DNA from: Hydrangea macrophylla
Lineage: Eukaryota; Streptophyta; Magnoliopsida; Cornales; Hydrangeaceae
Reading direction: 5' to 3'
DNA: 64,000 bases
Assembly (NCBI GenBank): GCA_033977485.1
Contig: CM066984.1
Span: 31,663,501 to 31,727,500 of the forward strand
Position numbers and translations under genes: made by a program
Notes under the pieces: model-generated
What the model saw: the letters and a program-made list of their open reading frames with translations, nothing else
Told to the model about the DNA's origin: nothing
Databases searched by the model: none
In this document: positions 33,825 to 45,896 of the stretch, piece after piece
How positions within the stretch are numbered: position 1 is the stretch's first letter
How the letters are laid out: each line of letters starts with the position of its first letter

Positions 33825-35326
33825 TGATCGGGAACGAATAATTCCTGTTTATAGTCCTAAAGATATGCTTTGTTAGCCTACTTCATTTAATTATTAATAA
33901 TTTTTAATAATTATTCTATGTTTTGTAGGTTTTGGAGCTTTAACGTGAAAATGCACTGAAATCCAATGATTAGTGGCTTTGGAAGACATTCTATGATCAA
34001 AACGTGAGTCTGGTGAAAGCTGGAGATAGTGGCAACCTCAGTAAATTGTATTTTTGACAATAGAGACTTTGGATTTGTGAAATTTCTCCTAAAATAGAAA
34101 ATGTAGATCTTCGATTTAGGATGCGTGGCCACAAATGGCGAGTCAATACGAGGTCCGAGTCAAAAGTTATCGTAATTCTACAATTGGAGAACAAAGCTGA
34201 GCAAATCGGAGAAAAGTTAGAAAATAGGCATTTCGCTGGAGCGGCCCGCTCGTGCAATTTTGTAGCATCGCACGTGAGCGACCTGTGCACGCGACCCCTT
34301 GAAAAACCAAAAATGCGTATTTCGATGTACTGAAGAGCCTTATATGATCTGAATTAGCTGAGTACATCTAAAAACATAAATACAACAGTTTTAGTGCGAT
34401 TAGGTTTTGTTAAAGCCTCCGAAACTTGTTCCAAATCTATATATACCCACTTTCAATTCAAATTAGGGGGGTTACACAATAATATACACATCCTTTAACA
34501 ACTGAAACTAAAGCCATTGAAGAGGGAGAAGCAAGGAGAAGAAGAAGAAGACCAAGGATTCCCATGGCCTCCTCCATCGACCTCTTGCCAATCTTCAATT
34601 TTATGGCCGCCTAGACCGATATCTAGGGTTTCAATGAATTCCTAGCCAAGTAATAGGGTGTTATATATGCTTTTCTTTTAGATTTATTATGTATGGATGA
34701 TGATTACATGTTTCAAGGATTTTGAATGACAAAATCGTACTCTATAGCTTAAATCATTGCTTTTAAAGTTCTTGTCTTAGATCTATTTTTAATGTGGTGT
34801 GCTCAATAATCTATATTTGATAATCTATATTTGATGTACTTGTATAGATTATTTACATATATTAATGCTTATTTGAATTATGATATCAAGTAGTTGAATA
34901 GTTCATGCATAGGGAAGACAGAGTGTGCTGCAACCCTAGTTTAGTGTGAGACACTCCATGTAACCAAAGATGAATTACATTGATGCTTGAATCGTAGTTA
35001 TCTTCTAGACGGAGGAATCGGGCTTGTAGCTATGATTCCCCATTATCATCCAACATAATATAAAGCTAGTTGTGGATTTGCAATCCTAGGTTCAATACAC
35101 ATATTTATCAAAAACAACTTTTAATCGCTTTCATTGTTAGATTTATTTCCTTAGCTTCATAGTTTAATTAAAATCAAAATCAAAATTCTATTTTCTTAAT
35201 TAAATAGGTTAGGTTTTAAAATTAAAATGCTTTAGTATTTCAATCTCTATGGGTTCGACATCTACTTCAACACTACAAATCTTTTAAAGTAGTGTATACT
35301 TCTATATCTTGATTTTGATGAGATCA
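33825..35326 (+). repeat. 3' LTR of Athila-1 (1502 bp)
   Basis: Collinear with 10333-11818. TATATATA at 34438-34445 followed by CCCAC is the likely promoter box. It ends GAGATCA, then the duplication ATGAC. Confidence 0.93.
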
Positions 35327-35331
35327 ATGAC
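35327..35331 (+). repeat. Target-site duplication ATGAC, right copy (Athila-1)
   Basis: Pairs with 10328-10332. Confidence 0.92.
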
Positions 35332-35985
35332 GTTAGCCTTATTTATCAACCTCATTCTCCCTTTGATGTACAAGAAACCCGAGAAAATTTCCAGCTAATA
35401 CACCAAACGTACATTTAATGGATTCATTTTGAGCTAATGACATTTTATCCTTTCAAAACTTTTTGTTAAAAAATTTAGATGAACATTAAAGGTTGATTTC
35501 ACTACCATGTCATCAATGTAGACTTCTATCCACTTTCCAATCATGTCATGAAATATAGCATTCATGGCTCGTTGGTAAGTGACTCCAATGTTTTTTTAAC
35601 CCAAATGGCATTGCCAGCAATTTAAATGTCCCAATTTCCCCTGGACATCGAAAAGCTATTTTTGCCACGTCCTCTTTGGCTATAAGAATTTGATTATAGC
35701 CAGAGTAATCATCCATAAAGCTTAGTAACTTATGCCCAAATGCTGAATCAATTAACATGTCAGCAATAGGCACGTGATACTCATCTTTGGGAGTTGCCTT
35801 ATTGAGATCTCTAAAGTCAATGCATATTCTTAATTTTCCAATCCTTTCAAAACAGGAACGATATTTGAAAGCCATTCCACATATCTGGTTATGCATATGA
35901 AACCAACCTTCAGCAATCGTTCTAGCTCCTCTTTAACTTTTAGGATAATCTCATTTGCCATTCGTCTTGGGGGGGCTGCTTATAA

Positions 35986-35990
35986 GGTCT
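35986..35990 (+). repeat. Probable target duplication GGTCT, left copy (solo LTR A)
   Basis: GGTCT recurs at 39133-39137 directly after the LTR; on this side three extra bases (TCA) lie between it and the LTR start. Confidence 0.7.
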
Positions 35991-35993
35991 TCA

Positions 35994-38900
35994 TGTAGAC
36001 ACCCCATTTTTTTAGTTGTCAGATTTAGGAGATCCATAGCTTGGTGGTTCACAATGATTGAAAAAAGACTAAAAAATGACTCCTGAAAGTTAATTCTATC
36101 TTCTAAAATACCCCTGAAAGCCCAACCACTCCCAGATTTGGACCACAGTTCTGAAAACACACTACGTCATAAGAAAAGTAATAAAATAGGTTTTACAGCA
36201 AAATCAAATGAAAACGTCAGCTCCTAGAAGTCCCGAAAGTTCCCGGAATGTCCCTGTGACCGGTTTGACCAAGGTTTGACCAAAATCATCCGAATTCGCC
36301 CAAAAGTTTCAAGATCATTCCAGATCATGTGAAAAGTACTAAAATAAAATTTTAAAAGAAAATCGAATGAAAATGTCAGCTCCTGGGAGCTCCCAGAGGT
36401 TCCTAGAACTTCTTGGAGGTCCTTGGTTTAACCAGTTTGACCTAAAAGTTGACTCGGAGATCGGAGCACCATATTATTTTTCATGGATGCTAAAGGTTAA
36501 TAGCTTTTCAATGGTATATCGTACATAATTTCTAGAGTTAAAATGGATTTATTATGAATTTCTAAAGGAGAAAAAGGCAATCAAGTCAACTTTTATCGCA
36601 ATACCGCAAAACTTTCAAAGTGACCTATCTCTGAACTATATTTTTTTTAATGTAAAGTAGAATTCATTAAATTTCCAATGGTATACCACAAGCTCAGTTT
36701 GGAGTTCGCACGCATTTTCTGTGAATTTCAGACGAAATAGGGCCTTTTCGCGAATACTGGAACCTCTGGGGGCCTAAATGGATTTTTTTATCATCTGAGG
36801 AGCAGTGTCTCCGCGGCACTGGCCCAATGTCCCCATGGCACTATCCCCCAGAATCTCCAAATTGAATAATTGAAAGCTAAAACGACATAGTTTCTTGTTC
36901 ACAGATGTTTGGGACCAATGTGAGCACTTTCTAAATCCCAAAACCACCCCCAAATTGGCCTATATAAACCTCCTTTGTTCTTCATTTTAAGGAGGGTCGA
37001 GTGCAAAGCTATAGAAATTTGTAGAGAAAAAGAGAGATAGAGTTAGAGTTAGAAGTGAGAAAGTGAGCTTTAGGTACTGTATTTCTATAGAAAGTGAGTT
37101 CTAAACTTAAGTTCTTTTATTACTACTCTTCATTTCTTACATTCAAATCCTCTCTAACCACCATTTTTGAGTATTCATGAGTTAAGAATCTACTTCCATG
37201 TCCAAATGTCAATATATATGAGTGAAACACCAAGCTACAAGTCCAAATATCTCAATGATTCTCATGCTTTGATTACTATTATTTGCTTGTTTACATTAAA
37301 GTTCATCTCTTCTTATCCCATTTCTTTTAATTTTTCTTATTTTATTTACGTATTTATCATCATCTAGATGATGACATGGTGTTTGAGGTGAGTGAATTCT
37401 TATGGATAATAGCTCTTGACCTCAAAAACTTGTTTGATAGATGGTGATTCTAACTTCAATACTTGCCAAGTATTCTTGAAGTAATGTTCAAAATAAAACA
37501 ATGCTCTCCAACAGTATTGGAAGTTCTTGATATGAGTTAAAGTTGATTTTCCAAGAGGTTATAATCTCCATTTAGTGCTGAAAATATACCCTCAAAACCT
37601 CTTATTTCAAAACCCCTCTTAAACCCCTCATTTTGATTTCAAGAAATAAAACACTTGTTTTTATCAAAATCTTCAAAATAGTGAGTTATTCAACTTTTAA
37701 ATGTCATTCTGAGTTCATTACTCAATGGATGATTGCAAGGCCACTTGAAAATTCTTCTTAACTCATTGAAGAACACCCATGATTTCTGATTTGATTTAAA
37801 AACACTTGGAAGGGTCCCATTTTGATCCAAACATTCTATTTTCTCTGACACGGCAGTTTAATTTACTTGCAACTTGTTTTCCAGAAAACCTTTCCAAAAA
37901 GAGTGGTCCCAACTCATTTTTCCCTTGAACTGTAGTGTCGTAGGGAACTTTCTATATAATATGGGCATCCAAATGTTTTTTTTTTATTATTTTTTATTTT
38001 TTATTTTCAAAGGTTTTTCTACATTTCAATCGACAGTACGGATTCTAAATCTGAGTAACCTCTTTTGTTTATATGATTTCTCTCAATCTACAACTTCAAT
38101 TTTGATTTGGATTTTTGCTATAGACACAGTAGGGATGATCTCCATAAAAAAATCATGAATTAAAAACATTTCTAAACTCACATTTCCATTTTTCCTAAAT
38201 TAGTTCACGGTTCTATCCACTATTCACAGCAAGCATGTTTTACTTTCATTCTTTGATTAGATGTTCACATGCATTCCAAATTAACTTATATCTTAGGAAG
38301 TAGTTCATACCACATTTGTACATATCCTATAATTTTATTCTTCATTCATTCATGCATATTTAGACTTCTAAATCACTTTAGAAAATCCATGCACACAAAC
38401 ACACTACTACTTTGCACATTCTAGGATCATACATAGCATCTATGCAAGATTTGGAGTTTTAGTTACTCCTAATCTATGAAGATTATAAGGAGTGAAGTTG
38501 ATCACACGTTCATGCTTCCCCTCGATCACATCTTCCTTTCTCATTCGTCTCGAGAATTGAGAGGTCTTCTTTTCTCAAAGATTGACATGCATCATACTAG
38601 TTTGTTAAGCATACTTTGTTTTCATTGATAATTGTTTCAAGAAATATCTATGTCCCCTTTAGATTAGGAAAACTTGATTACTTGATATGTGATTAGACGA
38701 TTTTTCCTAGGTTTGTTTGTGGGATTTTGCACTTTTGCATTGTGTGATACTTGGCTTAGATCCTATGAATGATATCTTATCTTTTGATCTTCCATTTCAA
38801 GATTCTTATGCAATGTAATATACTTATCATAATATTAACTGTCGAACCAAACATAGCATGAATTTAGATGCTAATTGAGGCCTATCGAGAGACGGGTCGA

Positions 38901-39132
38901 GTTGAGGGTGTTTTAGTCATGACAAGGGCTCCTTCCTCTCTCGTACCAAAACCTCGAACCAAGTTCTTTGGTTATGAAGGGTCGGCGCCCTTTATCCATT
39001 TGGGTGAGTCAAAATTTGGTTCCCTAAAGACCAAGTGGCGACTCTATATCTATTTTCATAGACTTTTTTTTTCAAATATTTCAAAGAAAAATGAATTCTG
39101 AAACCCCAGAAGCCCTGGAGGCTATGTCCACA
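35994..39132 (+). mobile_element. Solo LTR A (3139 bp) in the Tat RT
   Basis: It begins TGTAGACACCCC and ends CTATGTCCACA, so the ends form an imperfect inverted repeat (TGTAGACA/TGTCCACA). Removing it restores Tat RT codons. A TATATAAA box lies at 36961-36968, followed by a GTGAGT donor-like site at 37094. Near the end is GTGTTTTAGTC...GGGCTCCTTCC...AAGTGGCGACTC, similar to solo LTR B read on its own strand. It has no coding region, primer site or internal repeat. Confidence 0.85.
36961..36968 (+). promoter_or_regulatory. TATA box of solo LTR A
   Basis: TATATAAA followed about 35-100 bp later by a GA-rich stretch (AGAGAAAAAGAGAGATAGAG), the usual layout of an LTR transcription start. Confidence 0.6.
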
Positions 39133-39530
39133 GGTCTATTGGCTTTATAGGGAGCTGATGTTCCACCAAGCTTCCATCCAAGCCAGGCATCTCATGATAG
39201 TCCCAAGTGAAAAAATCTTGATTTGATGAAGCAGACTAGCCAAATGTATTTTGAAATCTGTTCGGAGAAGTTGACTTATGAAAGTAATTCTCCTACGACC
39301 ATCTACCCCTCCTAAGTTGACTTTTTCCAATGGGTCTTGGACTTTAACCTTAATATTATCCAACTTTGCAGGAGCTAGTGGGAGTTTAGGCGAAAGAATT
39401 TGTTCTATTTTAGATTGATCAACCCCCTCCGTCACATAATCTGCTAAGTAAGCTATCTGATGAAAACTGAGTTGAACATCATTCTGGATGCGACGTAGTA
39501 TATTGAGTTATGCTTCAAATGGTTGTCTTC
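39133..39530 (-). pseudogene. Tat protease-RT linker remnant
   Basis: The minus strand gives PLEKVNLGGVDGRRRITFISQLL followed by frame-broken text that matches the Tat linker leading to RT. It is followed in the original element by the RT at 35990. Confidence 0.78.
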
Positions 39531-40487
39531 CATTAGACACTATTGTATGATTCGACATACTCATGGTTACCTCCACTTATTGCAGGGGCGATCCCCTTGG
39601 GACGGCCATTTTTGTCAATCCCCCATAATCTCAATGGGGCCACATCGATATCATAGAATCTTGCCTCAGTCATATGAGATTCCACCAAGAATGGCTTCTT
39701 ATCAGCCTCAACATTATCTGTTTTGTTTTCTTCTTCCTTCCAAAAAATCAGGCATTGATGTAGAGTAGATGGCACACACCATGCTGTATGAATCCATTCC
39801 TTTCCTAACAAAGCATTGTAGTGAGAAGTAGTATTGACTACAAAGAATGATGTTTGAACAGTCCTATTTCCAATGGACACAGTGATTGGGAGCACTCTTT
39901 TTGGTTGGACTGAGGCTCCCAAAAAGCCCACTATTGCCAAATTAGCATTAATGAGGTCATTGCTAGTCTTCTGCAATTTTTTAAGCATGTGTGAAGGCAA
40001 TAAGTTAACGGAAGTTCCATTATCCACTAAGACTTTGGATATTGGAATACTGTTAAAATTAGCCTTGACATATAATGGTCGTAAGTGTCTAGCCATTCCA
40101 GCATTTGGCTTATCAAACACAATGGCCATTTTCTATTTTGATTCTGAGATCGGTATGTTTTGGATCACTGACTCAAGTAATTGTGCCTCTTTGGTGATAA
40201 GCACCATGGGTTTTGACTCATCTTTGACATTCCTTCTAGGACATCAGGCTACCATTTTTGTGTAGCAATAACAGATGGCATTGTATACACCATGTTGTCA
40301 TAAAGACAAAGCAATGATTTTCCTAACCAAACCATTTCATCTTTTGTGAGGTGACCTAAATTGTCATCTTCTGACCATTCTGAATCCACACATTTATTGG
40401 GTGTTCAGCATCAGTCTTAGCTGGGCTGTCAGTAAGGTCTACATCATCCTACACCATTACTCCGAACTCTGACATATCCATATTTTT
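39531..40487 (-). pseudogene. Tat protease remnant
   Basis: A 198-codon open stretch (40129-39533) contains MAIVFDKPNAGMARHLRPLYVKA (diverged) and the protease loop SKVLVDNGTSVNLLPSHML, catalytic Asp present with NGTS instead of the usual TGSS/NGSS. Downstream are RTVQTSFFVVNTTSHYNALLGKEWIHT, a Tat-type second protease strand (the LLGR-W-H motif with Lys), and DNVEADKKPFLVESHM. Above 40130 the frame is broken. Tekay-4 interrupts the Tat element at 40487, between protease and gag. Confidence 0.85.
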
Positions 40488-40716
40488 TGTAATACCCGTA
40501 CCCGAAAAATGGAAGTAATATTTATTTTGTATGCATTAATTGGTATAATTAATTACATGTGATGATTTGGGTAAATTCCAGTTACCTCGATGTGATAAGT
40601 GCTTGATAAAGGGCACAGTTGGATAGATGTGAAACCGGACCCACGGGAGGTCCAGATTAGATAAATTGTATTTAGTTGCATTCGTGTGATTAAATGGTAA
40701 ACATGTAAATATAAAT
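40488..40716 (+). repeat. 5' LTR of Tekay-4, first part
   Basis: Matches 57272-57497 with about 10% difference, then is interrupted by Tekay-5 within AATATAAAT/GT. Confidence 0.88.
40712..40716 (+). repeat. Target-site duplication TAAAT, left copy (Tekay-5)
   Basis: Exact repeat at 50190-50194; the uninterrupted sequence is seen in the Tekay-4 3' LTR near 57498. Confidence 0.94.
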
Positions 40717-43033
40717 TGTCACACCCCAATTTTTAGACAACCAATTATTAGTCACGGGAAAACCCTCAACCAATATCCAGCTGTCCAATCATCAAGGTGC
40801 TTGCAATATAATAACATCACACAGTCTGTACCGAAATAAAATCATTACCCACAAGTGCTAAAACAACAGTCAACATCCAACTAAAAAGTCAAACCTTAAA
40901 TCCAACTCTAAAACATAATAAAAAAAAAATCTAAAAAAAAAAAACACTTCACTAAATAAAACCTTAAATTGTTAAATGGCCCACAATGCCAGAAATCTTA
41001 TTTCTAAAGTCTCTAAAGTGATATAAAAATGAATAAAAAGAACACCGCAAGACTCCACACGCCTCCTGCTACCAGGTGCCACGAACTCCCTACTAGCCCT
41101 GCAAATTATGATCGGCTACGCTCCAACAAGAAAGCACCCGCGAGAAAATAAACTCACGGGTCAGTCACATGACTGGTATGAGTTAAACCACACACACACA
41201 GCTTCAGGATCACCCGTTGACCCTTTAACTACCACACAAAATATTAACTCGGGCAAGAGAGTAGTTCCACTTCACATATTGGGACGAGCGGTAGTTTCCC
41301 TTTATGTGATGGCCATGCAGTTCTCGCCCGAATTTAAATAAAGTAATACTTACCTAACGTCCCATGGTGAGTCAATACCTGCAAAATGTTAGTGGACCCA
41401 CCATCCTGCAACCACAAGATTAATAACAGCAAAATACTACAAGAATATGCAGAACTACTTGTACTAAGATAAATGAAGGATCATTATCACAATTTACTCA
41501 CTACACGTCCCAACACAATGTAAAAGAAAAAAAAAAAAAAAAAACAACAGACGAGGAAATCAACATTTTATCATTTAACCCATAGGAAATTTTATTAACA
41601 ATAATTCTCTTACTTTTATGTACGATTCGTTATTCAATTTCCTAGGTTCACCACTTGGCTACCCTCCATGGTACACCCACACATATATCCCATGTGTGCC
41701 CGGACATACTACCAACATCCACTCTGGTGCCAGTTTGGTTGGGGTATCAACCAAACCAGGTATACACACAGAAGCCTAGTCAATATGCCTAGACGTCTAA
41801 CAAACAAGCCGGGCATAAGGCTTAGGCAAGCTTGATCACGAAGCCACTGGCAAAAGGTACGCTCAGCAAGTCGAGCTACCAAAAACAATATCACAACTGG
41901 GAGCGGTGAACACTAAGGAACTTGAAACTATTAAGCATTTTCGGAATTATACAATTCAATCGGACCCAACGTTAATGATTATCACTTATTTCTTTTCATA
42001 GCTCAACATTATAGGAGAATTCATGTATCTCCAAGTAATCTTCGTTAATTCATACGAACAATAATAAAAAAAACACACAACGAATCATATTTCCTCAAAT
42101 TCGTACATTTTAATATACTAAAAAAAAACTGCTACTGAAATATTCAATTTCTGCCCAAACGGTGCAGAATCAGGAAAAATACCATTAGACGAAAAACGTG
42201 CAGAATCACGTTTTACATGAGACACGCGGACAGAATGTTCAAATACAAAGCCACAATTTTCTAATAATTTTCTAAAGTTTCTGCGACTGTGTGAATTACA
42301 CAAAAACGAATTTCACATATATTTTCTAACAAACATGAATATTTTACCTATGGTTTTGATCAAACTAACGATTCATCTAACCCTTTCGAATACCCTAATG
42401 TCATGATCGCAAGGTCACACGAAGGGGAAATAAGCTATCTAAATTACTTCAACAATATTCATTACTAAGATTTAACCCTAACAATTAAATTAAATGCGTA
42501 CGTACTAATAAAGTTACTCCCATATACACATATACATACGTGTATATATATATATATATATGAATACACAAAGTTTAACTCACCAAGTTTGGGTAGAAAA
42601 TCGATAACAACGAGCGCCCGCGAAATTACACGTGCCCACGAACTCGAGATCGTTCCCCTTTTTCTCCCTTTTCTTCTCCTTCTTCTCTTCTTCTTCTTCT
42701 TCTTCTTCTTCTCTCTCTCTCTCTCGGCGGCTGAGTATAAGGGGGAGGGGTTTCTCTTTTTCTTTTTTTTTTTTATCTTACTATCTAACCTAATATTATA
42801 ATATAAACCTAACTAATATACACATCTAATAATGACACACTACTACACACAATTGCACTCCCACGTACACTATTACACATACACACGCCTATAGCTACAC
42901 ACACTACCCACACACTTATGGCCCACCCACCTATGGCCCACACACCCACATTAAACATTAATCAAAGAAATAAATAAATAAATAAATATCTTTGAAGAAA
43001 AGAGAAAAAAAATAAATAAATAAGATTGTTACA
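40717..43033 (-). repeat. 3' LTR of Tekay-5 (2317 bp, left copy)
   Basis: Minus-strand ends TGTAACAATC...GGGGTGTGACA. On the plus strand it starts TGTCACACCCC and ends GATTGTTACA. It holds a poly(A)/poly(T) run near 41525, a (TA)n run near 42545, a CTT/CT run at 42685-42725 and a GTGAGT donor-like site at 42583-42578. No gene is supported within it. Confidence 0.95.
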
Positions 43034-43086
43034 TTATACACACCTCAAAGAAAATCTCGTCCCGAGTTTTGCAACACGCGCGAACA
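43034..43086 (-). other. Tekay-5 segment between pol stop and 3' LTR; unusual polypurine tract
   Basis: The family usually has a run such as AAGGGGGGAGGA before the 3' LTR. Here the minus strand reads TTTGAGGTGTGTATAA before TGTAAC, with only GAGGTGTG as a purine-rich core. The same text is repeated at the 3' end of the intron-like insert. Confidence 0.6.
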
Positions 43087-45306
43087 CTACTCGAATAGCT
43101 CAGGATGCGATTTCCGAATCTTCTCCTCAAGTTCCCACGTAACATCATTAATTCTCTCACTCCATTGCACCTTCACCAGGTTCACTATTTTTCTCCGCAA
43201 ATACTTCACATCTCGATCGACAATAGTGATAGGTCGAACAACATATGTGAGGTCATCATTAATCTCAAGCTCTGTCGGACGAACAATCTGTGTAGGATCT
43301 TTCACACACTTCCTCAACATTGATACATGGAACACATTATGAATGGCCGCCAATGCCGGTGGCAACAGTACTCTATAGGCCAACTCTCCAACCTTTCCGA
43401 CAATCTCATAAGGTCCTACAAACCTCGGAGCAAGCTTCCCTTTCTTACCAAAACGCATCACACCTCTCATTGGGGTTACCTTCAAGAACACAAAATCTCC
43501 AACTTCAAATTCCACACTCTTGCGCTTCCTATCAGCATAACTCTTTTGCCGACTCTGAGCAGTCTTAATCCTCTCTCTAATAACACTCACCTTCTCAGTA
43601 GTTTCCCGAACCATCTCTGGACCCAAAATTGGTACGTCACCCACTTCTGTCCAACACACTGGAGATCTACACGGCCTCCCATACAACGCTTCGAAAGGTG
43701 CCATTCCTATGCTAGAATGGTAACTGTTATTGTAAGCAAACTCTACCAATGACAAGTGTTCTTCCCAACTACCACCAAGATCGAGAACACAAGCCCTCAA
43801 CATATCCTCAAGAATCTGGTTAACCCTCTCAGTCTGCCCATCGGTCTGAGGGTGATAAGCAGTACTAAGGTCTAACCGGGTCCCCATCGCCCTCTGAAAG
43901 CTCTCCCAAAACTCTGCCACAAACAACGAATCTCGATCCGACACAATCGAGACCGGAGTCCCATGCAAACGTACTATCTCCCGAATATATAATTGTGCCA
44001 ACTTGTCTGTCGTCCTATGCACACTCACTGGAATAAAGTGCGCCGACTTAGTTAGTCTATCCACAATCACCCAAATTGACTCATTTCCCTTCTTGGATCT
44101 CGGCAAACCATCCACAAAATCCATAGAGATACACTCCCATTTCCACACAGGTATTTCTAAAGGTTTCAACAAGCCAGACGGTCTCTGATGTTCCGCCTTA
44201 ACCTGCTGACACACCATACACTTAGAAACATATTCTCCAACATCTCTCTTCATACCTTCCCACCAAAAGGTTCGTTTCAGGTCATGATACATCTTAGTCC
44301 CGCCAGGATGTATAGTGTATCGAGACCGATGTGCCTCATCAAGTACTTCCCTCTTCAACTCTTCACTATCCGGTACACAGAGTCTTCCTTGAAAACATAA
44401 ACTTCCCTCTATATCCACGGACCAATCCGTCGGACACTCATCGAGCAAATCCACTACCAAGTCATTGAGACGGTTAACTAAAATTGTATCTAACCTCTGC
44501 ATCTGTCGAACTTTCCCTATTAAAGTCGGTTGGACAACCAAACTCCCAATATATGCTTTCTCACCTTCATGCCCTGGCTGAATATCATGAGATGCTAACA
44601 CTTCAAGAGACTTCCACTCCCTAACCATCAAAGAAGCTATCACACTGTGTTTCCGACTCAGGGCATCGGCCACTACATTTCCCTTACCCGGATGGTACAG
44701 AATCTCAAAGTCGTAACTACTGATGAACTCAACCCATCTCTGTTGTCTCATATTCAGTTCCTTTTGTGAAAACAAGTACTTGAGACTCTTATGATCTGTA
44801 TACAACTCAAATCTCTCCCCAAACAAATAATGCCTCCACACTTTCAAGGCAAACACGACAGCTGCCAACTCTAAGTCATGAGTGGGATACCTCCTCTCAT
44901 GTGGCGTCAACTGTCTAGAAGCATACGAAACAGCCTTCCCTTCTTGCATCAAGACACAACCCAAACCAGTCCCACTAGCATCTGTGAACACTACAAGCTT
45001 CCCTCCTTCCGTCGGGATAGTCAACACTGGCGCAGTGGTCAACCGCTGCTTCAACTCCTGAAATGCTTGCTCACACTCATCTGTCCACACAAACTTCACA
45101 TTTTTACGAGTCAACTTCGTCATTGGAGCTGCTATGAGAGAAAACTTCTCAATGAACCTCCTGTAATAACCTGCTAATCCCAAGAAACTCCTCACCTCTG
45201 TCGGATTAGAAGGTTGTGCCCAGTCTTGCACTGCTGCGACTTTTTCAGGATCTACTGATATTCCCTCAGCTGAAATAACATGACCTAGAAATCTCACTGC
45301 GGTCTC
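43087..45306 (-). CDS. Tekay-5 Pol, second part: RT thumb, RNase H, integrase, chromodomain
   Basis: This 736-codon open stretch continues the RT frame after the TAG. It starts in the RT thumb ([36 protein letters not shown]). RNase H has all acidic positions ([50 protein letters not shown]). Integrase has its zinc domain ([22 protein letters not shown]) and the D, D, E triad ([26 protein letters not shown]), then [16 protein letters not shown]. The chromodomain ([35 protein letters not shown]) closes it at 43087. Length and catalytic residues look complete, so only the upstream TAG and the intron question decide whether it can be made as part of a polyprotein. Confidence 0.92.
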   Translation of the reverse strand, partial: ETAVRFLGHVISAEGISVDPEKVAAVQDWAQPSNPTEVRSFLGLAGYYRRFIEKFSLIAAPMTKLTRKNVKFVWTDECEQAFQELKQRLTTAPVLTIPTEGGKLVVFTDASGTGLGCVLMQEGKAVSYASRQLTPHERRYPTHDLELAAVVFALKVWRHYLFGERFELYTDHKSLKYLFSQKELNMRQQRWVEFISSYDFEILYHPGKGNVVADALSRKHSVIASLMVREWKSLEVLASHDIQPGHEGEKAYIGSLVVQPTLIGKVRQMQRLDTILVNRLNDLVVDLLDECPTDWSVDIEGSLCFQGRLCVPDSEELKREVLDEAHRSRYTIHPGGTKMYHDLKRTFWWEGMKRDVGEYVSKCMVCQQVKAEHQRPSGLLKPLEIPVWKWECISMDFVDGLPRSKKGNESIWVIVDRLTKSAHFIPVSVHRTTDKLAQLYIREIVRLHGTPVSIVSDRDSLFVAEFWESFQRAMGTRLDLSTAYHPQTDGQTERVNQILEDMLRACVLDLGGSWEEHLSLVEFAYNNSYHSSIGMAPFEALYGRPCRSPVCWTEVGDVPILGPEMVRETTEKVSVIRERIKTAQSRQKSYADRKRKSVEFEVGDFVFLKVTPMRGVMRFGKKGKLAPRFVGPYEIVGKVGELAYRVLLPPALAAIHNVFHVSMLRKCVKDPTQIVRPTELEINDDLTYVVRPITIVDRDVKYLRRKIVNLVKVQWSERINDVTWELEEKIRKSHPELFE

Positions 45307-45309
45307 CTA
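45307..45309 (-). other. Single in-frame TAG stop in Tekay-5 pol
   Basis: The stop separates two long open stretches in the same frame, with no shift. It is best read as a point mutation of TGG, since the two sides are otherwise intact. Confidence 0.85.
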
Positions 45310-45802
45310 AAAATGACATTTACTAAACTTGGCATACAACTGATGCTCCCGAAGTATCTGTAACACCACTTTCAAATGCTCTCTATGCTCCTCCTGAGTT
45401 TGAGAATAAACCAAAATGTCATCTATGAAGACAATAATAAAACGGTCCAAATACGGCCTGAACACCCTATTCATCAAATCCATAAAGAATGCTGGAGCGT
45501 TGGTCAAACCAAATGGCATCACTGGAAATTCATACAACCCATACCGAGTACGGAAAGCTGTACAGGGAATGCTCTCTTCTACCACTCCCATCTGGTGATA
45601 CCCGGTCCTCAAATCAAGCTGTGAAAAGACCGCCGCTCCCTTCAATTGGTCAAGAAGGTCGTCAATCCTAGGCAAAGGATACTTGTTCTTGATTGTCACC
45701 TTATTCAACTCCCTGTAGTCTATACACATACGAAGACTACCATCCTTCTTGGATACAAATATCGCCGGAGCTCCCCACGGTGAGTTACTAGGACGTATGA
45801 AC
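45307..45802 (-). CDS. Tekay-5 reverse transcriptase, fingers and palm (after the intron-like insert)
   Basis: From 45802 the minus strand reads [56 protein letters not shown] (first catalytic Asp), [12 protein letters not shown] and [13 protein letters not shown] (Asp-Asp at 45424-45419). It ends KFSKCHF at TAG 45309-45307. All family members I can compare here have Trp two to three residues later in this loop, and TGG to TAG explains the stop. It is RNA-dependent DNA polymerase for replication, acting in the Gag particle. Confidence 0.9.
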
Positions 45803-45896
45803 CTGATTCATACACACCTCAAAAGAATTACACTGCTAGAAATAAAGATCAACTAAGAAAAAAAATGAATCTATCATAAAGAAATAATTAACGCAC
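45803..45896 (-). other. Candidate 94-nt spliceosomal intron in Tekay-5 pol
   Basis: On the minus strand the segment begins GTGCGT after AAAGG and ends AATCAG before GTTCATACG. It is strongly T-rich, as plant introns are. It is not a multiple of three and carries stops. Excising exactly GT...AG leaves LQKG followed by [10 protein letters not shown], the contiguous RT sequence found uninterrupted in Tekay-1 and Tekay-2. Unspliced RNA would give Gag-protease plus about 20 foreign residues, ending at 45836; spliced RNA would give Gag-Pol. Confidence 0.65.

Larger units (their letters stand above)
10333..35326 (+). mobile_element. Athila-1: non-autonomous Athila element split by nested insertions
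   Basis: LTRs at 10333-11818 and 33825-35326, both starting TGATCGG and ending GAGATCA, are flanked by the exact duplication ATGAC. The element inserted into the RNase H/RT part of the Tat element. Its own sequence is 10333-11994 and about 29478-35326; the rest is Tekay-2, solo LTR B and Athila-2. It keeps an Athila primer site, the end of gag and a protease, but lacks RT, RNase H and nearly all of integrase. The two LTRs differ at many sites (of the order of 10% by eye), so it is old. Confidence 0.93.
35327..35990 (-). pseudogene. Tat reverse transcriptase fragment (basal layer)
   Basis: The minus strand reads RRMANEIILKVK-like text (about 35960), then at 35896-35546 KLRICIDFRDLNKATPKDEYHVPIADMLID, MDDYSGYNQI (first catalytic Asp) and GTFKLLAMPFGLK. 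After a frameshift it continues with EVYIDDMVVKST near 35520, the YxDD motif, intact at residue level. It continues in the original element into 10332-9789. Solo LTR A interrupts its N-terminal side, at codons for NRPYKQPP. Confidence 0.88.
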
